Positions 1 through 8,464 of a stretch of DNA of 38,891 nucleotides are shown here, piece after piece. Source of the stretch: Ruminiclostridium cellobioparum DSM 1351 = ATCC 15832 (GTDB lineage Bacteria > Bacillota > Clostridia > Acetivibrionales > DSM-1351); NCBI RefSeq assembly GCF_000621505.1, contig NZ_JHYD01000052.1, forward strand, positions 1-38,891, written 5' to 3'. Numbering within the stretch: the stretch's first letter is position 1; every line of letters starts with the position of its first letter. The position numbers were made by a program, and so were the translations under genes. The notes beneath the pieces are model-generated. The model was not told the DNA's origin. It saw only the letters and a program-made list of their open reading frames with translations, and ran no database searches.

Positions 1-2
1 AG

Positions 3-1151
3 CTGATCAGACAATACATACCCTATGCCGACAAAATACTGGACAAAATAGCCGGCTCAGGTCCGGTACAAGGCATAATGAAACCCCTGGAGGGACCAGT
101 AAAAACAGTGGGAGGAATGATAGACCAGGTCACAGACCAGACAACAGGAATGGTGGACAGTGCCGAGAAAACAACCTTATCCAGCATGGGCAGCGGAGCC
201 AAACTGATGACAGCCATGGGAATAGGCGGCCAGAGCAAAAACGAAAGCAAAGCAGGCGGCAAGGAAACCGGACAGGCCCAGGGAGGCAGTAAAGCAGAAG
301 GCGGAGGAGACATCTTCGGAACCGTCAAGAGCGGCATACATAACAATCTCATGACACTAGGCCTCATAAACCTTAAGAAGCTTGGAATGCAGATACTGGC
401 AGCCGGAGCAGCCAAAATAACAGGCGCCATAAGGAAAATGCTCACTCCGAAGGTCAAATTCAAGCTGGGCAACGAAACCCATGAACTGTGGGTGGAAAAA
501 GGCCAGAACAGAAATGTTGTTATGATGGCCAGTGATGAAAAAACATTGGAAGATCAAATTCAAGCAGGAAAAGTAAAAAAAAGTGTGGAATTAACTAATA
601 GTATAAATGAAGCTGAAAATCCGGAAAATGAAAAAATAGTCAATTCTAAGCTAAAGAATGTAACACTTAAGATGCAATCTCCTACGGAAGCTGATGACGT
701 TAAAAATACGCTGATATTATACGGCAAGGGGGTTGAAACTGTTCCGGGTAACAGAAAAGGAGATTTCAACAAGTGGTTTAATTCACTTACATCTAATGAA
801 TTTGATGAGTTATGGAAGAATCCAAGTATTAGAGAAACTATTGAAGATAGACTTAGAAAACCTGGAAAGCTTCATGAATGGCATTTAGTATCTAGAACTC
901 CAGTATTTAAAAGGTGGGGTGTAACAGCTGATCAAATTAAGGATATGCGTACATTAACAAAAGATACAAAATTTGTTAATCCAATAGGTATTCATGGTGG
1001 TGATGGCTCAACAACAGCACATAATGAACTTCTAGACATCATTGATTCGTCGAAAGATTATGATATGTTTAAACGAAGACTTCAAAACTGGGCGAACTAT
1101 AGGTTGGAACGAGGTGCAGCTGCTTTGCCTGGAGATCTTAAGCGTATCTAA
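3..1151 (+). CDS. Polymorphic toxin, C-terminal part (5' end outside window)
   Basis: The reading frame is open to the left edge of the window, so this is the 3' part of a longer gene; the first internal ATG is at 78. About 150 Gly/Ala/Lys-rich residues come first. Then comes a short conserved-looking segment (HELWVE, then VVMMAS, bases about 465-535) that resembles the module placed before the variable tip in clostridial polymorphic toxins and eCIS-associated cargo. The last ~95 residues (EWHLVSRTP, HGGDGSTTAHN, NWANYRLE) look like a compact toxin domain; its His/Asn/Glu-rich motif suggests an enzyme, perhaps a nuclease, but I cannot name the family. Base composition falls sharply after about base 500, as expected when a toxin tip has been exchanged. 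A probable immunity gene follows 59 bp downstream. The toxin call rests on architecture and context, not on a proven activity. Confidence 0.6.
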   Translation: MIRQYIPYADKILDKIAGSGPVQGIMKPLEGPVKTVGGMIDQVTDQTTGMVDSAEKTTLSSMGSGAKLMTAMGIGGQSKNESKAGGKETGQAQGGSKAEGGGDIFGTVKSGIHNNLMTLGLINLKKLGMQILAAGAAKITGAIRKMLTPKVKFKLGNETHELWVEKGQNRNVVMMASDEKTLEDQIQAGKVKKSVELTNSINEAENPENEKIVNSKLKNVTLKMQSPTEADDVKNTLILYGKGVETVPGNRKGDFNKWFNSLTSNEFDELWKNPSIRETIEDRLRKPGKLHEWHLVSRTPVFKRWGVTADQIKDMRTLTKDTKFVNPIGIHGGDGSTTAHNELLDIIDSSKDYDMFKRRLQNWANYRLERGAAALPGDLKRI

Positions 1152-1159
1152 ATAAAAGA

Positions 1160-1199
1160 TAACAATTTAGTTTTGGTCAAAGGAATGGTTAAATTGTTA
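1160..1199 (+). promoter_or_regulatory. Hairpin ending at the immunity-gene ribosome site
   Basis: A perfect 10-bp inverted repeat (TAACAATTTA at 1160-1169, TAAATTGTTA at 1190-1199) fills the gap between the toxin stop and the next gene. Its 3' arm ends on the first base of the AGGAGG ribosome site (1199-1204). There is no T-run, so it is unlikely to be a terminator. It could protect the mRNA or modulate translation of the immunity gene. Confidence 0.45.
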
Positions 1200-1210
1200 G
1201 GAGGTAATAT

Positions 1211-1558
1211 ATGAAAAATAAAGAAATTAGTCTCACATTTAAAGAATATGCTTTGCTTGAAAGGTCACTTAGGGGAGATGTGACTTTATCTCGTAAATTA
1301 AGCAATAATCAAAGCATAAGTAAGAATAGTCTAGTTATAGAATTACTGGAAGAAATACGGTCCTTTGAATATGACGAAGGCACAGAAACACCTTTAGAGT
1401 TTAGAATGTATGAAAATGGCCGAATACTTTTAAGAACTATTACTGAAAAATTATATCCAAATGAAGCAGAGAGATATCTAAAATATATATCTGAAAAAAA
1501 GCTGGTTAACCTGAATGATTTGGAGGAGGATATATTAATAACTATAAAAATTATTTAG
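1211..1558 (+). CDS. Probable immunity protein to the upstream toxin
   Basis: 115 residues, acidic, no signal peptide or membrane segment, with a strong AGGAGG site 6 bp before the ATG. I do not recognise the family. The call comes from position: it is a small, AT-rich, cytosolic-looking ORF immediately after the toxin tip and in the same strand and composition, which is where the cognate immunity gene sits in polymorphic toxin loci. The sequence has an alternating helical pattern (EISLTFKEYALLERSL at the start) and a strand-like middle (FRMYENGRILLRTI). If correct, it would bind and block the toxin's C-terminal domain in the producing cell. An alternative is an unrelated hypothetical gene acquired with the toxin tip. 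Confidence 0.5.
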   Translation: MKNKEISLTFKEYALLERSLRGDVTLSRKLSNNQSISKNSLVIELLEEIRSFEYDEGTETPLEFRMYENGRILLRTITEKLYPNEAERYLKYISEKKLVNLNDLEEDILITIKII

Positions 1559-1964
1559 GATTAGATACCTACTTAATACCTATTTGGGGAAACTTGGATG
1601 TTAACCATGGATTAAAAACAAATGCAAAGAGAAATTTATTAAATTAATTGAAAAGGTCTTATACAGATATATTTTCCTGTTGAGATCTTCTCATTTAAAG
1701 TAGAATTTAGTTTCCAAATACTATGGGAAATGGAAACTTAACCTACAACAACAGTTTATATACAATGAGATAATGAAACCAAGCTAATAGTATTTGAATA
1801 ACTGACCTCAAACATAATTAATCGTCTACTTTCAGAAAAGGTTGGAGCGGAGGTTTACCAATTATAAATTTAGTCTTATTCAGAGAGTACGAATAAACTA
1901 CTCCCTTAGTAGGACTTTCTTTTTGACAATATGGTATAGAGCAAGCTCCACCGACTAACTCCCT
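1559..1964. other. Non-coding AT-rich stretch after the immunity gene
   Basis: No ORF with a ribosome site is visible here on either strand. It contains an 8-bp inverted repeat (AGTTTCCA 1709-1716 / TGGAAACT 1731-1738), a short palindrome at 1681-1693, and clustered small stems at about 1875-1925 ending in TTTCTTTTT that could terminate the toxin-immunity transcript. It may hold decayed remains of earlier toxin cassettes, but I see no recognisable coding fragment. Confidence 0.5.
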
Positions 1965-2177
1965 ATGAATACACTACATGCAATAGTTTCACGGTTTATA
2001 TGGATCGGAAGCTTCCTTGTAAAAGGCCTGTTCGGACAGCTGAGGGGCTTGCCCCAGGAGCCAAAGGAAGAAGAGGAAAAAGAACCGGCAGCGGGCCGTG
2101 AGGAAAAAGGACTCATAAAAGTACTGCATGCCCTGACAAAAGTCTTGAACGTCCTCAAAGACAAATTGCATATGTAG
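1965..2177 (+). CDS. Small ORF, doubtful, possibly a gene remnant
   Basis: 70 codons from ATG, closed upstream by an in-frame TAA at 1956. The product has a hydrophobic N-terminal stretch (FIWIGSFLVKGLFG), a highly charged middle (EPKEEEEKEPAAGREEKG) and a Leu/Lys helical tail. Codon and base usage resemble the GC-richer 5' half of the toxin gene rather than the AT-rich sequence between them. No convincing ribosome site precedes the ATG, and two overlapping ORFs lie on the other strand. It may be a small real gene of the toxin locus or the leftover end of a displaced gene. I do not recognise it. Confidence 0.3.
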   Translation: MNTLHAIVSRFIWIGSFLVKGLFGQLRGLPQEPKEEEEKEPAAGREEKGLIKVLHALTKVLNVLKDKLHM

Positions 2178-2195
2178 CGGCAAGTTGAATAAGCT

Positions 2196-2239
2196 CTGCG
2201 GTAGAAGGGCTGCGTTATTACGCAGCCCTTCTACCGCAG
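2196..2239. repeat. Perfect 19-bp inverted repeat
   Basis: Bases 2196-2214 and 2221-2239 are exact reverse complements separated by TTATTA. The stem is GC-rich and would form a very stable hairpin in either transcript. No T-run follows on either side, so it is not a textbook terminator, though it lies between a plus-strand ORF and the end of a minus-strand gene and could act as a bidirectional one. Confidence 0.7.
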
Positions 2240-2307
2240 GCAGGGAGTGATATGATTAATTCACTCTGTTTGATTTCTGGAATGAGAACATTGATGGCAG
2301 ATACTGC

Positions 2308-2535
2308 TTATTTATTTTTAACGCTGTTTTCGTAAAATTCAACCATTTTTTTGGTCATTTGTCCGCCGATAGGACCGCCTTCTGAGCCATTTTGCTTAGC
2401 TGTAAGATCACCTTTATAATGGTCGTTGTTTTCTTTTGTGAATTGAGTTCTGCCTATTTCTGCAGCACATTCCATCTTGAATTTGTTTAATGCATCTCTG
2501 CTATCTGGAACAAGTGGTGTCTTTGGTCTTGACAT
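2308..2535 (-). CDS. Alpha/beta-type small acid-soluble spore protein (SASP)
   Basis: 75 residues carrying both conserved SASP blocks: the germination-protease region K20-M-E-C-A-A-E-I-G28 and the C-terminal DNA-binding block with NGSEGGPIGGQMTKKMV (49-65). SASPs coat spore DNA and switch it to an A-like form, protecting it from UV and heat; on germination the GPR protease cuts them to supply amino acids. The ribosome site AAGGAG lies 8 bp before the ATG. The residue after the scissile Glu is Cys23, where Ile, Val or Phe is usual. It is monocistronic and divergent from pgi. Expression is expected in the forespore under sigma G, but I could not find a clean sigma-G promoter. Confidence 0.93.
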   Translation of the reverse strand: MSRPKTPLVPDSRDALNKFKMECAAEIGRTQFTKENNDHYKGDLTAKQNGSEGGPIGGQMTKKMVEFYENSVKNK

Positions 2536-2839
2536 AATAATTCTCCTTTTTTGGTCAATATTAATTAAGGAAGTTATTCAGGAACAAATGTTAAAGTCAG
2601 TTAAAAAATGTTCCTGATAATATTCTGCAACAAAAAAGCATTTTGACACCTTGTAAATATTTCGATAATTGGGTCAAAATGATAAAAGATTGATAAAGCA
2701 CTTTTAAAAATGTATAAAAATTGGAATAAAACTTTTAATTAGAAAATTCATTTGGTATACTAGAAAAGATAAAAATTTTCCAATGCAGAAACGGCAATAA
2801 TGAAAAAATTATGGATTTGTAATACGGGAGGGCAATTTG
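2536..2839. promoter_or_regulatory. Divergent SASP/pgi control region with two inverted repeats
   Basis: No gene is visible. Two perfect 9-bp inverted repeats lie on the SASP side: TCAGGAACA 2578-2586 with TGTTCCTGA 2609-2617, and CATTTTGAC 2639-2647 with GTCAAAATG 2673-2681. An extended -10 (TGG then TATACT, 2753-2761) is a candidate sigma-A promoter for pgi, with a poor -35. Confidence 0.45.
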
Positions 2840-4192
2840 ATGGAAAAAATAACTTTTGACAGCTCAAAAGCTTCAAGTTTTTTGAGCGAATATGAAATCA
2901 ACTATTTTGAAGGTTTTGTAAAACAGGCTCATGAGATGCTGCACAGTAAAACCGGCCCCGGCAATGACTTTTTAGGCTGGGTAGACCTGCCTCTGAATTA
3001 TGACAGAGAGGAGTTCGCCAGAATAAAGCAGTCGGCTGAGAAAATCAAAGCGGATTCAGATGTACTTATAGTTATAGGTATAGGTGGATCATACCTTGGC
3101 GCAAGAGCAGCAATCGAAATGCTTTCGCATTCCTTCTACAATATGCTGCCAAAGAGCAGGCGCAAAACTCCTGAAATATATTTTGTGGGAAACAATATCA
3201 GTTCGACTTATGTGACAGATTTATTGGAGCTCATTGAAGGCAAGGAAGTGTCGGTAAATGTCATATCCAAATCAGGCACCACCACCGAACCGGCAGTCGC
3301 GTTCAGAATTTTCAGGGAATACATGGAAAATAAATATGGCAGGCAGGAAGCCCGCAAGAGAATATATGCCACAACCGACAAGGCCAGGGGAGCTTTGAAG
3401 AAGCTGGCCGACGAAGAAGGCTATGAATCCTTTGTTATTCCGGACGATGTCGGCGGAAGATTTTCGGTTTTGACGGCTGTAGGTCTTTTACCAATTGCAG
3501 TATGCGGAGCCGACATTGACAAAATCATGCAGGGTGCTGCCGATGCCTGCAGGCTGTACAGCAATGTGGATTTCAAGAACAACGACTGCTATAGATATGC
3601 AGCAGCCAGAAATGCTCTTTACAATAAAAACAAGACTACAGAAATTATGGTTAACTACGAGCCGTCACTTCACTTTTTTACAGAATGGTGGAAACAGCTT
3701 TATGGAGAAAGCGAAGGAAAGGACCAAAAGGGAATTTTCCCCGCAGGTGTTGATTTTACGACAGATCTGCACTCAATGGGCCAGTATATACAGGATGGCC
3801 TCAGAAATCTGTTTGAGACGGTAATACATGTGGGAAAAGCAAAGAAAAGCATTACAATCAAAGAGGACAAGGACAATATTGATGGTTTGAATTTCCTTGC
3901 AGGCAAGGAAATGGACTTCGTGAACAACAAGGCCTTTGAAGGAACCTTACTGGCCCATACCGACGGAGGAGTACCGAATTTCGTTATTAATGTACCTGAG
4001 CTAAATGAATACTATTTCGGAAACCTGGTATATTTCTTTGAAAAAGCGTGCGGTATAAGCGGATATATGCTGGCAGTCAACCCCTTTGACCAACCGGGTG
4101 TGGAAGCTTATAAGAAAAACATGTTCGCACTTCTGGGAAAACCGGGATATGAAGAACAGAAAAAGCAGCTTGAAGCCAGATTGGGCAAATAA
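2840..4192 (+). CDS. pgi: Glucose-6-phosphate isomerase
   Basis: 450 residues, the usual length for the short bacterial form. It interconverts glucose 6-phosphate and fructose 6-phosphate in glycolysis and gluconeogenesis in the cytosol. Visible signatures are the phosphate-binding [12 protein letters not shown] (79-90), SKSGTTTEP (143-151), the family signature [17 protein letters not shown] (202-218), catalytic Glu290 in [11 protein letters not shown], His311 in TTDLHSMGQ, and QPGVEAYKK near the C terminus. The ATG at 2840 is preferred over the TTG at 2837 because GGGAGG lies about 7 bp upstream of it. It stands alone, followed by a terminator-like hairpin. Confidence 0.96.
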   Translation: MEKITFDSSKASSFLSEYEINYFEGFVKQAHEMLHSKTGPGNDFLGWVDLPLNYDREEFARIKQSAEKIKADSDVLIVIGIGGSYLGARAAIEMLSHSFYNMLPKSRRKTPEIYFVGNNISSTYVTDLLELIEGKEVSVNVISKSGTTTEPAVAFRIFREYMENKYGRQEARKRIYATTDKARGALKKLADEEGYESFVIPDDVGGRFSVLTAVGLLPIAVCGADIDKIMQGAADACRLYSNVDFKNNDCYRYAAARNALYNKNKTTEIMVNYEPSLHFFTEWWKQLYGESEGKDQKGIFPAGVDFTTDLHSMGQYIQDGLRNLFETVIHVGKAKKSITIKEDKDNIDGLNFLAGKEMDFVNNKAFEGTLLAHTDGGVPNFVINVPELNEYYFGNLVYFFEKACGISGYMLAVNPFDQPGVEAYKKNMFALLGKPGYEEQKKQLEARLGK

Positions 4193-4214
4193 TAAACATC
4201 TTATTACAGCAGTT

Positions 4215-4261
4215 AAAGGCGGCTCACAAGAAAAAAATTATTCTTATGGGCGGCCTTTTTT
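4215..4261 (+). terminator. Terminator-like hairpin after pgi
   Basis: AAAGGC (4215-4220) pairs with GCCTTT (4253-4258), with an inner AAGAA/TTCTT stem, and a run of T follows to 4261. The hairpin is imperfect. Confidence 0.5.
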
Positions 4262-4337
4262 GTTCACAAATAAGTACAGTAAGTATATAATGTAATCAAT
4301 TGTAACAGCATAAATGGTGGGAAAAGGAGCAGACCGT

Positions 4338-4922
4338 ATGGATAAGCAGATAAAGCTGAAGCTGTCAAATATAACAAATAAAAATAATTCCGATGTATCA
4401 AGCTTCTCACTGATCTATTCAGGAAAAAAGCTGGATAAGCCGGAGGTAAGCTATCAAATCATCTCAGCGCTGAAAGCAGAAACATTTTTGTTTCTGGAGC
4501 TGAACAGCACCCTGCTCAATATGGGGACAAATGATAAAATGGTGCTGGCTTCGAAATTCAGAGAAGAACTTCAGAATTTCGGCATACAGTTCATAAGCAA
4601 AAAGATTACGGATAATGAGAAACGAAGGGTACTGTCCATCGCTCTTGAAGGCAGAAAAGTAGAAGGTTATGAAATATATGCACTGATTCCCAATGAAATA
4701 TGGTGCGATCCCGAATTTAAAAAAGTAATACCTGAAGTTGGTATCAGGTATTATTTACCTTTTGAAAATTCAGAGAGTAATCTGTCTGCTTTTGTGGATC
4801 TTGACGAGGAAGAAAAAATAAAAATTTCCAAAATGGTTATTTTTGATCATGCTTTGCTGGCCAGTATGGGAATAACTACAACACATCTTGCAAAAACTGA
4901 TATAGACCAATTGCTGAAATAA
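4338..4922 (+). CDS. Conserved-looking protein of unknown function
   Basis: 194 residues from the ATG at 4338, chosen because AAAGGAG sits 7 bp upstream; an in-frame ATG at 4314 has no such site. There is no signal peptide or membrane segment, and the protein looks soluble and cytosolic with mixed alpha/beta character (a strand-rich first third, then MVLASKFREELQNFG as a helix and IYALIPNEIWCDPEFKK). The C-terminal part (VDLDEEEKIKISKMVIFDHALLASMGI) is acidic and helical. I do not recognise the family. It lies between pgi and folC with about 150 bp on each side, so it is probably its own transcription unit. Confidence 0.7.
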   Translation: MDKQIKLKLSNITNKNNSDVSSFSLIYSGKKLDKPEVSYQIISALKAETFLFLELNSTLLNMGTNDKMVLASKFREELQNFGIQFISKKITDNEKRRVLSIALEGRKVEGYEIYALIPNEIWCDPEFKKVIPEVGIRYYLPFENSESNLSAFVDLDEEEKIKISKMVIFDHALLASMGITTTHLAKTDIDQLLK

Positions 4923-5091
4923 ATCGGGGTTTAGAAACCTGCTGGAAATATTTATCTGTAAATTAATTAAAGAGTCTTAATTGCGTTTACATTTTTGTAA
5001 TTGACTGTATTGGAAAAAACTGATATTGTTTATTTGTACGTCAGAGATGCAGCTGTGATTGATCTTTTACAATTGGAGGAATCGGAATACC

Positions 5092-6366
5092 ATGAACTAT
5101 GAAGAAGCGATGCAATACATACATGGTACCCTGAAATTTGGAAGTAAACTGGGATTGGAAAGAATTACCGAGCTGATGGAGCTGTTGGGAAATCCCCAGA
5201 AAAAATTAAAGTTTGTGCACGTTACAGGTACAAACGGCAAGGGCTCAACTACGGCGTTTATCAGCAATATTCTAATAGATTCAGGTTATAAAACAGGTAT
5301 ATTTACATCACCATATATACAAAGGTTTACAGAGAGAATAAAAATAGATAATATTGAAATTGAGCCTGACGAATTGGCTGATATTATAGAGTTGGTCAAA
5401 TCTAAAATCGAAATTATGGTGAAAATGGGGCTGGAGCATCCTACTGAATTTGAAATTATTACAGCTGCAGCTTTGGAATATTTTTACCAAAAAAATTGCG
5501 ATATTGTAGTTCTGGAGGTCGGCCTGGGAGGGCGGTATGACTCCACCAACATTATTGATTCTCCCGAAGTATCGGTAATTACTACAATCAGTCTGGATCA
5601 TACAGACAAACTGGGCGGCACTCTGGAAGAAATAGCATATATAAAGGCCGGCATAATCAAGCAGGACAGTGATGCCGTCGTATACCCCCAACCGGATAAA
5701 ATAATGAGAATTTTCAAGGATGAGTGTAACAAACAGAATTCATTTTTTCACGATGTATGTTTTGAAAGTTTGAAATTAAAGGAATTTGGCCTTGGAGGGC
5801 AACTATTTGACTACAAGGATTATAAAAATCTTCAGATCAGGCTCCTTGGGGATCATCAGCTTTGTAATGCAGCAGTGGCAATTGATGCCTGTGAAGTTTT
5901 AATAAATAAAGGTTATAAAATTGCAAATACTAACATCGGTAACGGTATTGCCAAAACTGCATGGCCCGGCAGACTTGAAATTATAAATACTCAGCCTCTG
6001 GTGCTTATAGACGGTGCACATAATCTGGAAGGCGGGCAGGCATTAAATGCCGCACTTGAAAGATACTTCAGTGACAGGGAAAAGGTATTTATAGTCGGAT
6101 TTCTGAGGGACAAGGATTACCAGCACATAATGGAGCTTCTGGCGGGAAAGGCCAGGCTTATTATTACCGTAACTCCCGACAATCCAAGAGCAGTACCGTC
6201 CGGCGAACTGGCAGAAAAACTTGATAGATATTCCAGGAACGTTAAGGATGGAATTACTTTAGAGAATGGCTTGAAACTGGCCCTGGATAGTATGGATTCC
6301 GACAGCATGATATGTGCTTTTGGATCGCTGTACATGATAGGGCGGATCAGAGAAATTTTTAAATAA
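5092..6366 (+). CDS. folC: Folylpolyglutamate synthase / dihydrofolate synthase
   Basis: 424 residues, normal for the family. FolC adds glutamate to dihydropteroate and/or to reduced folates using ATP, keeping folates in the cell. Visible features are the P-loop GTNGKGST (46-53), the folate-site motif SPYIQRFTERI, LEVGLGGRYDSTN, SLDHTDKLGGTLEEIAYIKAGI with the lysine that is carbamylated in the family, and the C-terminal-domain motifs LIDGAHNLEGG and TVTPDNPRAVPSGELA. The ATG at 5092 is preferred to the upstream GTG/ATG-like starts because TGGAGGA lies just before it. The TPR gene follows after 33 bp and probably shares the transcript. Confidence 0.94.
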   Translation: MNYEEAMQYIHGTLKFGSKLGLERITELMELLGNPQKKLKFVHVTGTNGKGSTTAFISNILIDSGYKTGIFTSPYIQRFTERIKIDNIEIEPDELADIIELVKSKIEIMVKMGLEHPTEFEIITAAALEYFYQKNCDIVVLEVGLGGRYDSTNIIDSPEVSVITTISLDHTDKLGGTLEEIAYIKAGIIKQDSDAVVYPQPDKIMRIFKDECNKQNSFFHDVCFESLKLKEFGLGGQLFDYKDYKNLQIRLLGDHQLCNAAVAIDACEVLINKGYKIANTNIGNGIAKTAWPGRLEIINTQPLVLIDGAHNLEGGQALNAALERYFSDREKVFIVGFLRDKDYQHIMELLAGKARLIITVTPDNPRAVPSGELAEKLDRYSRNVKDGITLENGLKLALDSMDSDSMICAFGSLYMIGRIREIFK

Positions 6367-6399
6367 AAGTATTCATATACTTGAAGGGAGCCGATTTTC

Positions 6400-7554
6400 A
6401 TGGATCTGAATCAGGAGATCAGAAGTTTCACACCTATAGACATTGATAAATTATCTCAAGACAACCAGGTATCCGAGAAAATAATTGATTCTGTTAGAGC
6501 TTATAACAAGGCGATTGAATATCTCAGGACGGGCAGTGAAGATATTGCAATGATCGAACTGAAACGGGTCATTGCGGTAAACCCTGATTTCTATGAGGCA
6601 GTCAATCTCCTGGGACTGTGCTATGCATATACAAATCAGATGGATAAGGCTCAGGAATTGTTCGGCAAGGTTGTCAAGGGAGAAAATAATGTTTTGAAGG
6701 CGGCCGATTATCTTAATTATATCACAGACGGGGACGGCGGCTCTTCAAGAAAGAGTTCAAAAGCAGCCAGGAGCAGTGCCATGAGAATAAAAGCCCCCGA
6801 AGCTGCTAACGGCGATGCTGCAAAAAAAGAAAGAGCTGTGAGAAAAAAGCAGGATACCTATAAAGAGGAAGAGGTCCGGGCCGAGTATATCCTTTTTAAA
6901 AAAATCGGAGATCTGCTTAAGAGGCCTCAGATTGCATTGGCTTTCAATTTATTCGGGATTGTATGCCTGGTAGCGGCTTTGATATTCTTTGTACTCACCA
7001 TGAGGAATCTGGAGAAAGAAAAGACAGATAATGAGCCTAGTCCCAACACAGTGGTCAATGAAAACCTGGATAAGACGCTGGAAGAAAACAAAAAACTGCA
7101 GGGACAGCTTGATGCGGCCAATCTTGAATTAAAAAGCTATAAGCTCACAGATCAAATAAACGAGATATCCACCCTGTATAAGCAGGGAAAAACTGCCGAG
7201 GCAGTGGATAAATTGGGCAAAATCCCTGTGACCGAACTCAATGACGATCAGAAGAAGAAATATGATTCGGTAAAAAAAGATGTATATCAAAAAGAAGCAT
7301 CATCATTATATACTCAGGGTAATACCCTGTTTAACAGCAAGAAATATGCCGAAGCAATAGAAAAGCTTGAAAAGGTATTCATTCTGGGGGACAATTGGAG
7401 TTTTGGAGACAAAGCGCTCTATGTGCTGGGTAAGAGTTATGTGGAGACGGGAGACAATCAAAAAGGGGCTGAAGCTTACCAGAAGCTTATCGAGCAGTAT
7501 CCCAAATCCTCGTACGTAAAATATGCCAAGAGCAGACTCAGCTCCATTCAATAG
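6400..7554 (+). CDS. Membrane-anchored TPR protein
   Basis: 384 residues. Tetratricopeptide-like helices occupy about 31-105 (AIEYLRTGSEDIAMIELKR, NPDFYEAVNLLGLCYAY), followed by a Lys/Ala-rich linker (112-160), one membrane helix (about 178-200, FNLFGIVCLVAALIFFVLT), a coiled coil (about 215-250) and a second TPR set (about 295-384, KKYAEAIEKLEKVF, GAEAYQKLIEQYPKSSYVKYAK). The layout puts the N-terminal TPRs in the cytosol and the C-terminal ones outside, suggesting a scaffold between cytosolic and envelope proteins. The partner is unknown. GGGAG precedes the ATG by about 9 bp, and folC lies 33 bp upstream. Confidence 0.85.
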   Translation: MDLNQEIRSFTPIDIDKLSQDNQVSEKIIDSVRAYNKAIEYLRTGSEDIAMIELKRVIAVNPDFYEAVNLLGLCYAYTNQMDKAQELFGKVVKGENNVLKAADYLNYITDGDGGSSRKSSKAARSSAMRIKAPEAANGDAAKKERAVRKKQDTYKEEEVRAEYILFKKIGDLLKRPQIALAFNLFGIVCLVAALIFFVLTMRNLEKEKTDNEPSPNTVVNENLDKTLEENKKLQGQLDAANLELKSYKLTDQINEISTLYKQGKTAEAVDKLGKIPVTELNDDQKKKYDSVKKDVYQKEASSLYTQGNTLFNSKKYAEAIEKLEKVFILGDNWSFGDKALYVLGKSYVETGDNQKGAEAYQKLIEQYPKSSYVKYAKSRLSSIQ

Positions 7555-7581
7555 ACAGTTATTAAGTTTACGTAAAAAAAC

Positions 7582-7641
7582 GTGCCTGAAATTTGTCGGT
7601 TTATCACAGGAGTTTCACCTACAAATTCAGGCATGTACTTT
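7582..7641. terminator. Hairpin between convergent TPR gene and motB
   Basis: TGCCTGAAATTTGT (from 7583) pairs with ACAAATTCAGGCA (7621-7633) with one bulged base, followed by TGTACTTTTAA. It lies between two gene ends facing each other, so it may stop transcription from both sides. Confidence 0.65.
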
Positions 7642-7677
7642 TAATAGAGCTTTTCATTTTTGAAATTATTTTTTGCC

Positions 7678-8424
7678 TTATTTTGAGATGGTCATTTTTT
7701 CACTGTTACTTTCATTCAATGGGTATTTTCGGATGAGGATTATTTCGACCCTCCGGTTTTTTGCCTTCCCTTCATCAGTTGAATTATCGTACTTTGGTGA
7801 ATACTGTCCATAACCCTCAAAAGAGAATCTGGCAGGCTCCAAACCTCCGTTGTCAATAAAGAAGTTCATGACATTAATTGCCCTCATGGCACTTAAGTCC
7901 CAGTTGGAACGGAATTGTGAAGTTCTTATGGGAACATTGTCGGTGTGCCCAACCACTTTTATGTCATTATCCAGGTCTTCAAGCATTTCGGAAATATGCA
8001 GCAGCATTGGATGTACATCGGTCAGCACCTCAGCTTTCCCTGAATTAAAAAGTACCACATCCTGGATAGATATACCCAGACCCTTTTCACCTAAAGTAAC
8101 ACTTATTTTGTCTGAATAGCCGCTTGATTTAATTTCTTTTTCAATATCCTGCTTTATTTCAACCATTTTATCTTCTTCCTGCTCATTCAGGGTCGGCAGG
8201 TTATCCATTGGAATAAGGGAAGTTCCGTTTTTTTCGAGAACACCCGATCCTCCGGAGAAAATAATATTAAACTGCTGGCTGACCTTTTCCATCTTTTCAA
8301 CATCCAGCTTACTCATGGCAAACATTACTATAAATAGAGCAAGCAGCAGAGTAAGCATATCTGCGTAAGGAATCAGCCAGGTTTCATCAATGTGCTCCTC
8401 ATGATGCACTTTTTTCTTTGACAT
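7678..8424 (-). CDS. motB: Flagellar stator protein MotB
   Basis: 248 residues. A short cytosolic Lys/His-rich start leads into a single membrane helix carrying the proton-binding Asp (PYADMLTLLLALFIVMFAMS, about 19-38). A plug/linker follows, then an OmpA-like peptidoglycan-binding domain (about 115-238) with VVGHTDNVPI, NWDLSAMRAINVMNFF and NRRVEIILI. With MotA it forms the ion channel that drives flagellar rotation and anchors it to the cell wall. GGAGG lies 8 bp before the ATG, and motA ends 40 bp upstream in the same direction. The sequence alone does not decide between H+ and Na+ as the coupling ion. Confidence 0.95.
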   Translation of the reverse strand: MSKKKVHHEEHIDETWLIPYADMLTLLLALFIVMFAMSKLDVEKMEKVSQQFNIIFSGGSGVLEKNGTSLIPMDNLPTLNEQEEDKMVEIKQDIEKEIKSSGYSDKISVTLGEKGLGISIQDVVLFNSGKAEVLTDVHPMLLHISEMLEDLDNDIKVVGHTDNVPIRTSQFRSNWDLSAMRAINVMNFFIDNGGLEPARFSFEGYGQYSPKYDNSTDEGKAKNRRVEIILIRKYPLNESNSEKMTISK

Positions 8425-8464
8425 ATATTAGCCTCCATTAGCCGAATGCACGCTAAAATAAATT

